Source of the DNA: an uncultured Clostridia bacterium | GTDB taxonomy: Bacteria > Bacillota > Clostridia > Oscillospirales > Oscillospiraceae | DNA length: 64,000 nucleotides | Assembly: GCA_947173485.1 (NCBI GenBank) | Contig: CAMWFH010000001.1 | Coordinates: 496,001-560,000 of the forward strand | Direction of reading: 5' to 3' | In this document: piece by piece, positions 24,358 through 32,966 of the stretch | Layout of the letters: each line of letters opens with the position of its first letter | How positions within the stretch are numbered: position 1 is the first letter of the stretch | Made by a program: the position numbers and the translations under genes | The notes under the pieces: generated by a model | Database searches by the model: none | Told to the model about the DNA's origin: nothing | What the model saw: only the letters and a program-made list of their open reading frames with translations

Positions 24358-25071
24358 CTATCCAAACAGGGGCCGGGGCTTAGGCGGCCCCCGCTGCTCC
24401 GGCAGGTCGAAATACTTCTCCTGGAGACGCATGGGCAGCACATCGGGGACCCACCCCGCCAGCACCTCCGCCACCCGCTCCTCGGCGGCGGTGAACCACA
24501 CCGGCAGGCCGCTGAGGGCGCTCAGCTCTTTCATATAGGGCAGGGCGTTCAGCACCGTGTGGATGGTGGTCTCATATGCCAAGTTGGCGTTGTTGACGAT
24601 GGCGGTGAAGGGCAGGCCGCAGGCGGCCTGGATCTCCCCCATCACCTCCAGAGCCTGCTCCGGCGTAGCCGTCAGGGGCCGGCAGGGGTTGGCCACGAAG
24701 GCCATCTGGTAGTCCCCCTCCTCCAGGAGATAGGGCACATACCGCCCCAGGGCGTAGGCCCCCCGGTCGTCGCCCCCGATGTCCATCACGGCGTAGAGCC
24801 TTTTGTCCTCCACCAGCTTATACACCTCCGCCGGCAGGGCCGGCAGGTCCACGTTGGAGCTGGCGAACTGGGGGGAGATCAGCTCCACTCCCGCCGCCGC
24901 CAGTTCCGCGGCGCTGTCCCGGGTGCGAAAGTAGGGGTTGACGATATCCAGGTCCGCGATGGCGGTCCGCTTCCCCTCCCGGACCAGGCGGAGGGCGTAG
25001 TTGACGGCGATATTGGTCTTGCCGGAGCCGTAGTGCCCGGCGAACAGGGTCACCCGCTTGGACGTGTCCAC
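24358..25071 (-). CDS. P-loop ATPase of the MinD/CobQ/ParA type heading the VOR operon
   Basis: 237 residues from a GTG start behind GGGAGG. Walker A is GHYGSGKTNIA (residues 12-22), followed by ADLDIVNPYFRTRDS and a Walker-B-like YAVMDIGGDDRGA. The family includes Fe-S carrier and cofactor-loading ATPases. Being the first gene of an operon for a multi-cluster, TPP-dependent enzyme, it might help assemble or mature the complex. That is inference. A terminator-like hairpin lies only 21 bp upstream of its start. Confidence 0.75.
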   Translation of the reverse strand: MDTSKRVTLFAGHYGSGKTNIAVNYALRLVREGKRTAIADLDIVNPYFRTRDSAAELAAAGVELISPQFASSNVDLPALPAEVYKLVEDKRLYAVMDIGGDDRGAYALGRYVPYLLEEGDYQMAFVANPCRPLTATPEQALEVMGEIQAACGLPFTAIVNNANLAYETTIHTVLNALPYMKELSALSGLPVWFTAAEERVAEVLAGWVPDVLPMRLQEKYFDLPEQRGPPKPRPLFG

Positions 25072-25091
25072 GGGGAACGCCTCCCTTCCAT

Positions 25092-25127
25092 GAAAAAAAC
25101 GCTCTGTCCGCCGGCGAACAGAGCGTT
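25092..25127 (-). terminator. Strong hairpin with U tract before the VOR operon
   Basis: On the minus strand AACGCTCTGT / ACAGAGCGTT with a TCGCCGGCGG loop region is followed by TTTTTT. It lies after the 54-residue ORF and 21 bp before the ATPase start, where it could end the small transcript or act as an attenuator for the VOR operon. Confidence 0.8.
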
Positions 25128-25146
25128 GAAAATGCGTCCTTGTTCG

Positions 25147-25311
25147 TTACCGGCAAAGAAGCAGGCCCCCCAACAGGCGGGCCAGGATAATGACGAACAG
25201 GGAGAAAAAAACGGGGCACGCCAGGGCGTGTCCCATAAAAACAGACATAGCGAAGGAACGGCAGCCAGATTGGCTCCCGCAGGGGGTCCGCTGGGCGGTG
25301 TGGGCCATCAT
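25147..25311 (-). CDS. Small Cys-containing membrane peptide (54 residues), possible leader ORF
   Basis: The ATG pair at 25311/25308 follows GGAAGGAGC. The N-terminal half is polar with Cys in TPCGSQSGC. The C-terminal half (about residues 25-53) is a single hydrophobic helix (ACPVFFSLFVIILARLLGG) ending LLLCR. Four Cys in all. No family was recognised. It has its own TTGACA promoter and ends 20 bp before a strong hairpin, so it is transcribed. Whether the peptide matters or the region is a regulated leader of the VOR operon cannot be decided here. Confidence 0.55.
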   Translation of the reverse strand: MMAHTAQRTPCGSQSGCRSFAMSVFMGHALACPVFFSLFVIILARLLGGLLLCR

Positions 25312-25344
25312 GCCGATCGCTCCTTCCGAGAAATATCTTGTCTT

Positions 25345-25373
25345 ACAATAACAGCATTTTTCTCCCTTGTCAA
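25345..25373 (-). promoter_or_regulatory. Sigma-A promoter upstream of the 54-residue ORF and the VOR operon
   Basis: On the minus strand TTGACA and TATTGT with a 17-bp spacer. It is the only clear promoter found ahead of the VOR operon. Confidence 0.75.
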
Positions 25374-25480
25374 GTCCCCAAACCAGATCTTTTCCGCCAA
25401 TTCCCTCCAATTTCGCCACGATCGGAAATTTGCCCAAAAAGAGCGGGACGATCTTGGCAGTGCTTTGTCAAAATTTCTTG

Positions 25481-25510
25481 TTGACAGCCGCCGCCCCCGT
25501 TTGTTACAAT
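25481..25510 (+). promoter_or_regulatory. Sigma-A promoter of the T-box / acyl-CoA synthetase unit
   Basis: TTGACA and TACAAT with an 18-bp spacer. The predicted start is near 25517. Confidence 0.75.
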
Positions 25511-25516
25511 AAGGCC

Positions 25517-25815
25517 GATATATAGAACGGCTGTGACGAAGACGGCCGGGATCCTCCCCTTTCAGAGAGGCGGCGTTCGGTGCGAGCCGTCAGAGGAGCT
25601 CCCGCTGGCCCATCCCTTCCGAGCCGGAGGCCCCAAAGCGGTATCCCCCGTGAGTAGGCGCCTTCCGAGGTGGCGCGACGTTATCCGCGCCGGGCTTGTC
25701 TGAGCCTTATGAGGGGCGCTCTTTGAAGAGGGCGCAAGTTGAGTGGTACCGCGGGTGTTATGCTCGTCTCAAACGATCGATCGGCGATCGGCTTGAGGCG
25801 GGCCTTTTTATTTGC
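25517..25815 (+). promoter_or_regulatory. T-box leader with a probable isoleucine (ATC) specifier
   Basis: The T-box core AGTGGTACCGCGG is at 25742-25754, with the tRNA-end-binding TGGT at 25744-25747. Distal stem I has AGAGAG (25564-25569) and GGTGCGA (25579-25585). The stem I base pairs CGGC (25528-25531) with GCCG (25623-25626); a GA-type kink follows, then GAAG pairs with CTTC. The specifier position, one base before that CTTC, reads ATC (25612-25614). By comparison with the known glyQS layout this is the Ile codon. The base after it is C, not the usual purine. The hairpin CGTCTCAA / TTGAGGCG with CTTTTTATTT (25764-25812) is the regulated terminator. Confidence 0.85.
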
Positions 25816-25869
25816 CCCCGTCCCATAGAAGATCAAAAAAACAAACTGTCGAACAGGAGGATATACGCT

Positions 25870-28140
25870 ATGAACACAAGGACCACCGCCCCCGCCGCCC
25901 TGCTGGAGGTGGCTGCCCGTATCCGGGAGCTGCGGGAGGTCTCCGGCTTCTCCGTGGCGGAGATGGCCAAGGCCACCGATGTCAGCGAGGGGGAGTACCA
26001 GGCCCTGGAGGGGGGCAAGATCGACCTGCCCTTCACCTTTATCCACAAGTGCGCCCTCACCTTCGGCGTAGAGCTGACGGAGCTGCTGGAGGGCAGCGAG
26101 GCCAACCTGCGCAGCTATACCGTCACCCGCCGGGGCCAGGGCCAGATCACCGCCCAGGAGGACGGCATCCTCATCAAGAGCCTGGCCCCCCGGTTCCGGG
26201 ACAAGATCGCCGAGCCCTACTTCGTCACCTACGCCTACTCCCCGGAGCAGCAGTCCCAGCCCATCCACCAGATCACCCATGACGGCCAGGAGTTCGACTA
26301 CATCATCAGCGGCCAGCTGAAGGTGAAGATCGGCGAGCATACCGAGGTCCTCAATGAGGGCGACAGCATCTACTACGACAGCTCCACCCCCCACGGCATG
26401 ATCGCCGTGGGCGGGCGGGACTGCGTGTTCTGCGCCGTGGTCCTCCCCGGCGAGGAGGCCGACCACGCCCAGATCACCGAGACCATCCGGGCCGCCGCCA
26501 AGCGGGAGCATCTGATCTACGAGGACTATATCGACACGGTGGAAGACTCCAACGGGTCCTTGGTGTCCATCGCCTTCAAGGACCCGGACCACTTCAACTT
26601 CGCCTTCGACGTGGTGGACGTGCTGGGCCGGACCAAGCCGGACAAGCTGGCCATGCTCCACATCAGCAAGGACAAGGAGGAGCGCCGGTTCACCTTCAAG
26701 GACATGATGAGCCTGTCCAACCGGAGCGCCAACTACTTCAAGGCCCTGGGCATCAAGAAGGGCGACCGGGTGATGCTGGTGCTGCGGCGGAACTGGCAGT
26801 TCTGGCCGGTGATCTTGGGGCTCCACAAGCTGGGGGCCATCGCCATCCCCGCCACGGACCAGCTGCTGGAGAAGGACTTCGTCTACCGCTTCGAGACCGC
26901 CGGGGTCTCCGCCATCGTCTGCACCGACTACGGCAACGCCAAGATGGAGGTGGAGCGGGCCATGGCCGCCTGCCCGGAGGTGAAGGTCCGCATCCTGGCC
27001 GACGGCGAGCGGGAGGGCTGGCACAGCTACGACCAGGAGATGCTCCTCTACCGGGGCACCTTCGACCGCACCCCCGACAGCCCCCAGGGGGACGACCTGA
27101 TGCTGATGTACTTCACCAGCGGCACCACCGGCTACCCCAAGATCGCCGCCCACAGCCACAAGTACGCCCTGGGCCACTTCATCGGCGCCCGGTACTGGCA
27201 CTGCGTCCAGCCCGGCGGCATCCACCTGACCATCTCCGACACCGGCTGGGGCAAGGCCGTCTGGGGCAAGCTCTACGGCCAGTGGCTCTGCGAGAGCGCT
27301 GTGTTCACCTATGACTTCGAGCGCTTCCACGCCGACGACATCCTCCCCATGTTCGCCAAGTACGGCATCACCACCTTCTGCGCCCCGCCCACCATGTACC
27401 GCTTCATGATCAAGGAGGACCTGAGCCGCTTCGACCTGTCCACCATCAAGCACGCCACCACCGCCGGCGAGGCCCTGAACCCGGAGGTGTTCTACCAGTT
27501 CCGCAAGGCTACGGGCCTTTCCGTCATGGAGGGCTTCGGCCAGACGGAGACCACCTTGTCCCTGGCCAACCTGGCCGGTATGCAGCCCAAGGTGGGGTCC
27601 ATGGGCAAGCCCTCCCCCCTCTACGACATGGACCTGGTGGACGCCGAGGGCAACAGCGTCAAGGTGGGCGATGTGGGCGAGATCGTGATCCGCACCGACC
27701 GGGGCATCCCCTGCGGCCTCTTCCGGGGCTACTACAACAACCAGGAGAGCACCGACGCCGCCTGGCACGACGGCCTCTACCACACCGGCGACACCGCCTG
27801 GCGGGACGAGGACGGCTACTTCTGGTATGTGGGCCGGGTGGACGATGTGATCAAGTCCTCCGGCTACCGCATCGGGCCCTTTGAGATCGAGAGCATCTTG
27901 ATGGAGCTGCCCTATGTGCTGGAGTGCGGCGTGTCCGCCGCGCCGGATGAGGTCCGGGGCCAGGTGGTGAAGGCCAGCATCGTCCTGACCCGTGGCACCG
28001 AGGGCACCGACGCGCTGAAGAAGGAGATCCAGGACTACGTCAAGCAGCGCACCGCCCCCTATAAGTACCCCCGTATCGTGGTGTTCCGGGACGAGCTGCC
28101 CAAGACCATCAGCGGGAAGATCCAGCGGAACAAGCTGTAA
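25870..28140 (+). CDS. XRE-cupin-acyl-CoA synthetase fusion (AMP-binding, MACS-like)
   Basis: 756 residues. Residues 12-65 are an XRE helix-turn-helix (IRELREVSGFSVAEMAKATD), and residues 115-200 a cupin (QPIHQITHDGQEFDYIISG, PHGM). Residues 225-756 are an adenylate-forming enzyme: MYFTSGTTGYPKI phosphate loop, GFGQTE, HTGDTAWRDEDGY, GRVDDVIKSSGYRIGPFE and the C-terminal catalytic Lys in SGKIQRNKL. It is of the medium-chain/aryl/branched acyl-CoA synthetase type: acid + ATP + CoA gives acyl-CoA. AGGAGG precedes the ATG. The Ile T-box upstream makes a branched-chain acid (2-methylbutyrate and relatives) the preferred guess. Confidence 0.88.
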   Translation: MNTRTTAPAALLEVAARIRELREVSGFSVAEMAKATDVSEGEYQALEGGKIDLPFTFIHKCALTFGVELTELLEGSEANLRSYTVTRRGQGQITAQEDGILIKSLAPRFRDKIAEPYFVTYAYSPEQQSQPIHQITHDGQEFDYIISGQLKVKIGEHTEVLNEGDSIYYDSSTPHGMIAVGGRDCVFCAVVLPGEEADHAQITETIRAAAKREHLIYEDYIDTVEDSNGSLVSIAFKDPDHFNFAFDVVDVLGRTKPDKLAMLHISKDKEERRFTFKDMMSLSNRSANYFKALGIKKGDRVMLVLRRNWQFWPVILGLHKLGAIAIPATDQLLEKDFVYRFETAGVSAIVCTDYGNAKMEVERAMAACPEVKVRILADGEREGWHSYDQEMLLYRGTFDRTPDSPQGDDLMLMYFTSGTTGYPKIAAHSHKYALGHFIGARYWHCVQPGGIHLTISDTGWGKAVWGKLYGQWLCESAVFTYDFERFHADDILPMFAKYGITTFCAPPTMYRFMIKEDLSRFDLSTIKHATTAGEALNPEVFYQFRKATGLSVMEGFGQTETTLSLANLAGMQPKVGSMGKPSPLYDMDLVDAEGNSVKVGDVGEIVIRTDRGIPCGLFRGYYNNQESTDAAWHDGLYHTGDTAWRDEDGYFWYVGRVDDVIKSSGYRIGPFEIESILMELPYVLECGVSAAPDEVRGQVVKASIVLTRGTEGTDALKKEIQDYVKQRTAPYKYPRIVVFRDELPKTISGKIQRNKL

Positions 28141-28145
28141 GCATA

Positions 28146-28183
28146 AAAAGGCTGGGATACGCGCCTGCGCATCCCAGCCTTTG
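28146..28183 (+). terminator. Terminator of the acyl-CoA synthetase gene
   Basis: AAAGGCTGGGATRCGC / GCGCATCCCAGCCTTT stem with a short loop. Confidence 0.8.
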
Positions 28184-28209
28184 CTCTAGGTGAGAGCCCT
28201 GCAAGGGGG

Positions 28210-28238
28210 TTGAAGGCCGGCCGGTCTCATGCTATACT
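28210..28238 (+). promoter_or_regulatory. Sigma-A promoter of the DUF4132 gene
   Basis: TTGAAG and TATACT with a 17-bp spacer. Confidence 0.7.
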
Positions 28239-28290
28239 TGCGTTTGAATAGAGCATCAGAGCGTAATTTCCAGTGGGAGGGAGAGCGATC

Positions 28291-29985
28291 ATGGAGACAC
28301 GAGACGGGACCGTCATCACCCGCCGGGAGATCGATGCCATGAGCGGCCAGGAGCTGATGGCCCTGGTCCGGCGGCACGCCAAACTGCTGGGGGAACGGTC
28401 CCCGAAAAAGCCCCAGGACTTCTTCTGCCCGGATATCCAGGACGAACTGGCCCTTCTCCGAAAGCTGTACCAGCTGGACCCGGAACAGTTCGTCCAGCTG
28501 GTCCTGGAGCAAAACAAGCGGGAGTACATCGCCGGCGGGCACTGGGCGGCGGTCCTTCTCTCTCAGGGCGGGACGCTGCCTGAGGAGGTCCTGCGGATCC
28601 AGGAGCAGAAGATGGCCACGTCCCTGACCAAGGTCGAGGAGCACACCTGCAGCAACGGCAGAGGGTATGAGTGGAAGGAGACCCACGAGTTCACCCTGGC
28701 GCTGGTCCTGGAACCCACCCTCTTCTGGGAAGTCAGCGAGAAGGCACGGGCCGCGTGGCGGGACTGGTACGACCGGTATCACTACCAAAGGACCAAATGC
28801 GAGCAGCTGGCCGCGGCTTTCGCTCTGCGGGAGACCTGGCTGGGAAGCTCCCACACAGACAGCGCGCAGATCCTCTACGGCCTGGGCTGGAGGCCGCTGG
28901 ACGTGATGCTGGCCTATCTGCTGGGAGCGCTGAATACCTATCATCTCCCAGTCGATCCAGACTGTGCCATAGACGCCGCCCGGCGGGACCCGGAGACAGC
29001 AGTGGATCTGATGGATTCGGATCGGTATCAGGCATTGCTGAAGGACCGGCTCCATCCATCCTATCATGTGGAGATGGCCCGGGCCTGGCGGGAATTTCTG
29101 TATCTCCAGTACAGCTGGACGGACAGGACACCATTGGAAAAGGGACACCGGCTGAAAAAAGCGGATGCCCACTGCAAGCTCATCCTGGAACGGCTAAAGA
29201 CCCCGGACTGGCCCCGGCGGGGATTTGAGGAAGACTTGAAAAAGGCGGGGCTGCTGGTCTCGGAGGCCCCTCCAGACTGGAACAGCCCCAAGCTGGCCAA
29301 GCTCCAGCGGCTGACGCTGACGAGGGCGATGGTCTGCCACTATCTTTGGCGGGCGGAGAAACTGCTGGCCGCTCTCTCCGGCGCGCCAGACCCGGAAGTC
29401 TTTACCGCCCTGGTGTGGGGGATCTACCGGGAAAACAAATTGGAGACGGTCTTCCTTCTGGACAAGACTGGAACAGCCTGGGGAGAAAATGGGGGACCGT
29501 TCGTTCTTCCAAACGATGCCCAAGTGGGGCTGGCCGTCCCTGCGGAACTGACCAAAAAACAGCTGGCCCTGTGGAAAAAGCGGCTGAAGGAGATGGGGAG
29601 CAAGTCCCTGATCCGGCAGCTGTCCCTTCCGGTCCAACTCCCGGAGTGGGAGGACTTCGAGTGGACGGAGACCAAGCATATCACCATCTATACGGTCTCC
29701 GGCAAGTGGGGGCTGGACATGGGGCCGCTGATCAGGCACTGCCGGGCAGATCTGACGGACCCGCTCCATGGATTCGGGGCGCGGATCTGGTTCGACGACG
29801 TGTGGAACGGCTCGGAGTACAACGAGAACGACGTTCCCATCCACGGCGTGAGTTTCTACCGGATGGACCCCCTGCCCTTTGAGGACTACCTCCCCCAACG
29901 GGCCGTGGTGCCGCCGGAGCAGCTGCCCGCCCGGTTCGTCTCCCTGGCCGGGGCAGCCTTCCGGCAGCTGGCTGGGCTGAAATAA
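28291..29985 (+). CDS. DUF4132-domain protein
   Basis: 564 residues. The last third carries the DUF4132 signature: QVGLAVPAELTKKQLALWKKRLKEM, then SLIRQLSLPV and a C-terminal YLPQRAVVPPEQLPARFVSLAG. Relatives include E. coli YehI/MolR-like proteins, often with WGR domains. Here the N-terminal 350 residues are helical (possibly HEAT-like) and no WGR domain is seen. The function of the family is unclear. GGGAGGGAG precedes the ATG. A single-gene unit between the acyl-CoA synthetase and pyrG, with its own promoter. Confidence 0.7.
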   Translation: METRDGTVITRREIDAMSGQELMALVRRHAKLLGERSPKKPQDFFCPDIQDELALLRKLYQLDPEQFVQLVLEQNKREYIAGGHWAAVLLSQGGTLPEEVLRIQEQKMATSLTKVEEHTCSNGRGYEWKETHEFTLALVLEPTLFWEVSEKARAAWRDWYDRYHYQRTKCEQLAAAFALRETWLGSSHTDSAQILYGLGWRPLDVMLAYLLGALNTYHLPVDPDCAIDAARRDPETAVDLMDSDRYQALLKDRLHPSYHVEMARAWREFLYLQYSWTDRTPLEKGHRLKKADAHCKLILERLKTPDWPRRGFEEDLKKAGLLVSEAPPDWNSPKLAKLQRLTLTRAMVCHYLWRAEKLLAALSGAPDPEVFTALVWGIYRENKLETVFLLDKTGTAWGENGGPFVLPNDAQVGLAVPAELTKKQLALWKKRLKEMGSKSLIRQLSLPVQLPEWEDFEWTETKHITIYTVSGKWGLDMGPLIRHCRADLTDPLHGFGARIWFDDVWNGSEYNENDVPIHGVSFYRMDPLPFEDYLPQRAVVPPEQLPARFVSLAGAAFRQLAGLK

Positions 29986-30035
29986 AGATCGTGACGGGGC
30001 CCTCATCTTTATAGATCCATCTATGAATTTTTCTG

Positions 30036-30065
30036 TTGACAAGCCCCGCCTGCCCTTGGTAAAAT
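30036..30065 (+). promoter_or_regulatory. Sigma-A promoter of pyrG
   Basis: TTGACA and TAAAAT with an 18-bp spacer, 47 bp before the start codon. In Bacillus pyrG is controlled by CTP-dependent reiterative transcription at a G run at +1; no comparable G run was noted here. Confidence 0.7.
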
Positions 30066-30112
30066 AAAGTATTATTTTTGCCAAGGGCAGACCGGATGCG
30101 GGGGAGGAGCAT

Positions 30113-31723
30113 ATGGCAGTCAAATATATCTTTGTAACAGGCGGTGTGGTCTCGGGCTTGGGCAAGGGCATCACCGCCGCTTCCTTGGGCAGACTTCTGA
30201 AGCAGCGGGGGCTGCGGGTGAAGGTCCAGAAGCTGGACCCCTATCTCAATGTGGATCCCGGCACCATGAACCCCTACCAGCACGGGGAGGTGTTCGTCAC
30301 CGACGACGGGGCGGAGACGGACCTGGACCTGGGCCATTATGAGCGGTTCATCGACGAGAACCTTACGATCAACTCCTCCGTCTCCTCCGGCAAGGTCTAC
30401 TGGAACGTCCTCAGCCGGGAGCGGGCCGGGGACTTCCTGGGGGGCACCGTCCAGATCATCCCCCATATCACCGGGGAGATCAAGCGCAATATCTACTCCC
30501 TGGACACCCCGGACACCGATGTGGCCATCGTGGAGATCGGCGGCACCGTGGGCGATATCGAGAGCCAGCCCTTCCTGGAGAGCATCCGGCAGGTGGCCGC
30601 CGAGCGGGGCCGGCACAACGTGATGTTCATCCATGTGTCCCTGATCGTGGCCATCCCCGGCACCGGGGAGCTGAAGAGCAAGCCCACCCAGCACTCCGCC
30701 AAGGAGCTTCTGAGCCTGGGGATCCAGCCGGACGTGATCATGTGCCGGTGTGACGAGGAGATCCCCCGGGATATCCTGGACAAGATCTCCCTGTTCTGCA
30801 ACATCCCCCGGGAGAACGCCATCCCCAATCTGACCGCCAGCATCCTCTACGAGGTGCCGCTGATGCTGGAGCGGGAGGGCCTGGCAGACGTGGTGGTCCG
30901 CCGGCTGGGGCTCATCTGCCATATGCCGGACCTGACGGAGTGGGCCACCATGGTCCACCGGGCCAAGCACCCGGAGGGCGCCGTCACCATCGCCCTGGTG
31001 GGGAAGTATGTGGCCCTCCATGACGCCTACCTCTCCGTGGCCGAGGCCCTGACCCACGGGGGCATCGAGAACGACGTGAAGGTGGAGATCCGCTGGGTGA
31101 ACAGCGAGGAGGTCACCGACGAGAACTCCGCCGCCCTCCTGGCGGGCTGCGACGGCGTGCTGGTCCCCGGCGGCTTTGGCGACCGGGGCGTGGAGGGGAA
31201 GATCTCCGCCGTCCGCTACGCCCGGGAGAACAGAGTCCCCTTCCTGGGCATCTGCCTGGGGCTCCAGATGGCGGTGGTGGAACTGGCCCGCAGCGTCTGC
31301 GGCCTGGAGGGGGCCCACTCCAGCGAGCTGGACCCCCGGACCCCCTACCCGGTGATCGACCTGATGCCGGACCAGCAGGGCGTCACCGCCAAGGGCGGCA
31401 CTATGCGCCTGGGCAGCTACCCCTGCTGCGTCCAGGAGGGCACCAAGGCCGCCGCGGCCTACGGCGCTCTGTCCATCGACGAACGCCACCGCCACCGCTA
31501 CGAGGTCAACAACGACTACCGGGAGCGCCTGGCCCAGGCGGGGCTGGTGTTCTCCGGCCTGTCCCCTGACGGGCGGCTGGTGGAGATGGTGGAGCTGCCG
31601 GAGCATCCCTGGTTCGTGGCCTGCCAGTTCCACCCGGAGCTGAAGAGCCGGCCCAACCGGGCCCACCCCCTGTTCCGGGAGTTCATCCGGGCCGCCAAGG
31701 CCGGGCGGAGCGAAAAGGCGTAA
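30113..31723 (+). CDS. pyrG: CTP synthase
   Basis: 536 residues, the normal length. It makes CTP from UTP, ATP and glutamine. The synthase domain begins [42 protein letters not shown] is also present. The glutamine amidotransferase domain has the nucleophile Cys in [12 protein letters not shown] and the FHPE His/Glu near the end. GGGGAGGAG precedes the ATG. A strong terminator follows. Confidence 0.97.
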   Translation: MAVKYIFVTGGVVSGLGKGITAASLGRLLKQRGLRVKVQKLDPYLNVDPGTMNPYQHGEVFVTDDGAETDLDLGHYERFIDENLTINSSVSSGKVYWNVLSRERAGDFLGGTVQIIPHITGEIKRNIYSLDTPDTDVAIVEIGGTVGDIESQPFLESIRQVAAERGRHNVMFIHVSLIVAIPGTGELKSKPTQHSAKELLSLGIQPDVIMCRCDEEIPRDILDKISLFCNIPRENAIPNLTASILYEVPLMLEREGLADVVVRRLGLICHMPDLTEWATMVHRAKHPEGAVTIALVGKYVALHDAYLSVAEALTHGGIENDVKVEIRWVNSEEVTDENSAALLAGCDGVLVPGGFGDRGVEGKISAVRYARENRVPFLGICLGLQMAVVELARSVCGLEGAHSSELDPRTPYPVIDLMPDQQGVTAKGGTMRLGSYPCCVQEGTKAAAAYGALSIDERHRHRYEVNNDYRERLAQAGLVFSGLSPDGRLVEMVELPEHPWFVACQFHPELKSRPNRAHPLFREFIRAAKAGRSEKA

Positions 31724-31732
31724 GACGATATG

Positions 31733-31763
31733 TGCCCCTGGGGGCCCCCCCCAGGGGCCTTTT
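31733..31763 (+). terminator. Terminator of pyrG
   Basis: GCCCCTGGGGG / CCCCCAGGGGC stem with a short loop, then CTTTTG. Confidence 0.75.
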
Positions 31764-31804
31764 GCGGGCCGGTGGGGGCGGGCGAAATTTTTGTGAAAAA
31801 ACAG

Positions 31805-31832
31805 TTGACAAACGGGAAAAGGGTGCTATAAT
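31805..31832 (+). promoter_or_regulatory. Sigma-A promoter of the tRNA-Gly(GCC) / dusB region
   Basis: TTGACA and TATAAT with a 16-bp spacer, 12 bp before the tRNA. Confidence 0.8.
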
Positions 31833-31844
31833 AGGTTACGTTCT

Positions 31845-31920
31845 GCGGGCGTAGCTCATCTGGTAGAGCGCCACCTTGCCAAGGTGGAGGTAGCGAGTTC
31901 GAGCCTCGTTGCCCGCTCCA
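31845..31920 (+). tRNA. tRNA-Gly (anticodon GCC)
   Basis: 76 nt with an encoded CCA. Acceptor GCGGGCG / TGCCCGC, D loop CTCATCTGGTAGAG, anticodon stem CCACC/GGTGG around TTGCCAA (GCC), T loop TTCGAGCC. Confidence 0.96.
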
Positions 31921-31922
31921 CG

Positions 31923-31955
31923 AAAAGGACTTGTTTCGACAAGTCCTTTTTTGTT
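31923..31955 (+). terminator. Terminator between tRNA-Gly and dusB
   Basis: AAAAGGACTTG / CAAGTCCTTTT stem with a TTTCGA loop, then TTG. The dusB ribosome binding site lies 7 bp further on, so some transcripts may read through. Confidence 0.75.
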
Positions 31956-31976
31956 AGACAAAAGGAGGTGACGCCC

Positions 31977-32966
31977 ATGGAGATCGGCGGCATCCCTATC
32001 CCTACCCCCCTGGCCCTGGCCCCTATGGCTGGCGTCACCGACAGCGCCTTCCGGCAGCTCTGCCGGGAGCTGGGGGCGGGGCTGACCTATACCGAATTGG
32101 TCAGCGCCAAGGCGCTGTGCTATCAGGATAAGAAGAGCCGGCAGCTCCTCCGGCTGGCCCCGGGGGAGTCGCCGGCCTGCGCCCAGATCTTTGGCAGCGA
32201 TGTATCCTGCATGGCGGAGGCCGCCCAGATCGCCGCCGGGGCCAGCGGCGCGGCCTTCATCGATATCAATATGGGCTGTCCCGTGGGCAAGGTGGTCCGC
32301 AGCGGGGACGGCGCCGCCCTGATGCGTGACCCGGACAAGGCCCTTCGAATCGCGGAGGCGGTGGTGAAGGCCAGCCCTATCCCGGTCACGGTGAAGATGC
32401 GCCTGGGCTGGGACAGCGGCAGCATCAACGCGGTGGAGCTGGGCCTGGCCCTGGAGCAGGCGGGCATCGCCGCCCTGGCGGTCCATGGCAGGACCCGGGT
32501 CCAGATGTACGGCGGACGGGCCAACTGGGAGGTCATCCGCCGGGTCAAGGAGGCGGTATCCATCCCGGTCATCGCCAACGGGGACATCTTCTCCCCCCAG
32601 GACGCGGTGCGGATCCTACGGACCACCGGGGCGGATATGGCCATGATCGGCCGGGGGGCGTTCGGCGACCCCTGGCTCTTCCAGCGCTCCCTGGCGGCCC
32701 TGGAGGGCCGGGAGATCCCGCCCCGGCCTCCCCTGGCGGACCGGTGCGATCTGGCCGTGCGGCATATCCAGCTGGCGGCGGAGCGGCAGGGGGAACGGAC
32801 GGCGGTGCTGGCGGCCCGGCGGCACTATGCCTGGTATCTGAAAGGCGTGCCCCACGGGTCCTATTATAAGGAGCAGCTCGTCCATATGGAGACCCTGGAG
32901 GACGTGTACCGCGTGACGGCGGGGATCAAACGGGACCTGCGGGACCCGCAAGAGGATACGGTATGA
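31977..32966 (+). CDS. dusB: tRNA-dihydrouridine synthase
   Basis: 329 residues, FMN-dependent TIM barrel. It reduces specific uridines in the tRNA D loop. Signatures are LAPMAGVTDSAFRQLCRELG, the catalytic Cys in DINMGCPVGKVVRSGDGAALM, VKMRLGW, HGRTRVQMYGG and the FMN-binding ANGDI / MIGRGAFGDPWLF. AAGGAGGTG precedes the ATG; the upstream open frame runs through the tRNA. It overlaps the sigma-factor gene by 4 bp. Confidence 0.94.
   Translation: MEIGGIPIPTPLALAPMAGVTDSAFRQLCRELGAGLTYTELVSAKALCYQDKKSRQLLRLAPGESPACAQIFGSDVSCMAEAAQIAAGASGAAFIDINMGCPVGKVVRSGDGAALMRDPDKALRIAEAVVKASPIPVTVKMRLGWDSGSINAVELGLALEQAGIAALAVHGRTRVQMYGGRANWEVIRRVKEAVSIPVIANGDIFSPQDAVRILRTTGADMAMIGRGAFGDPWLFQRSLAALEGREIPPRPPLADRCDLAVRHIQLAAERQGERTAVLAARRHYAWYLKGVPHGSYYKEQLVHMETLEDVYRVTAGIKRDLRDPQEDTV

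Noticed and set aside
25681..27783. A 700-codon antisense frame over the acyl-CoA synthetase
   Set aside because: Shadow of codon bias; low-complexity Val/Gly/Ala/His product, and it runs through the T-box leader.
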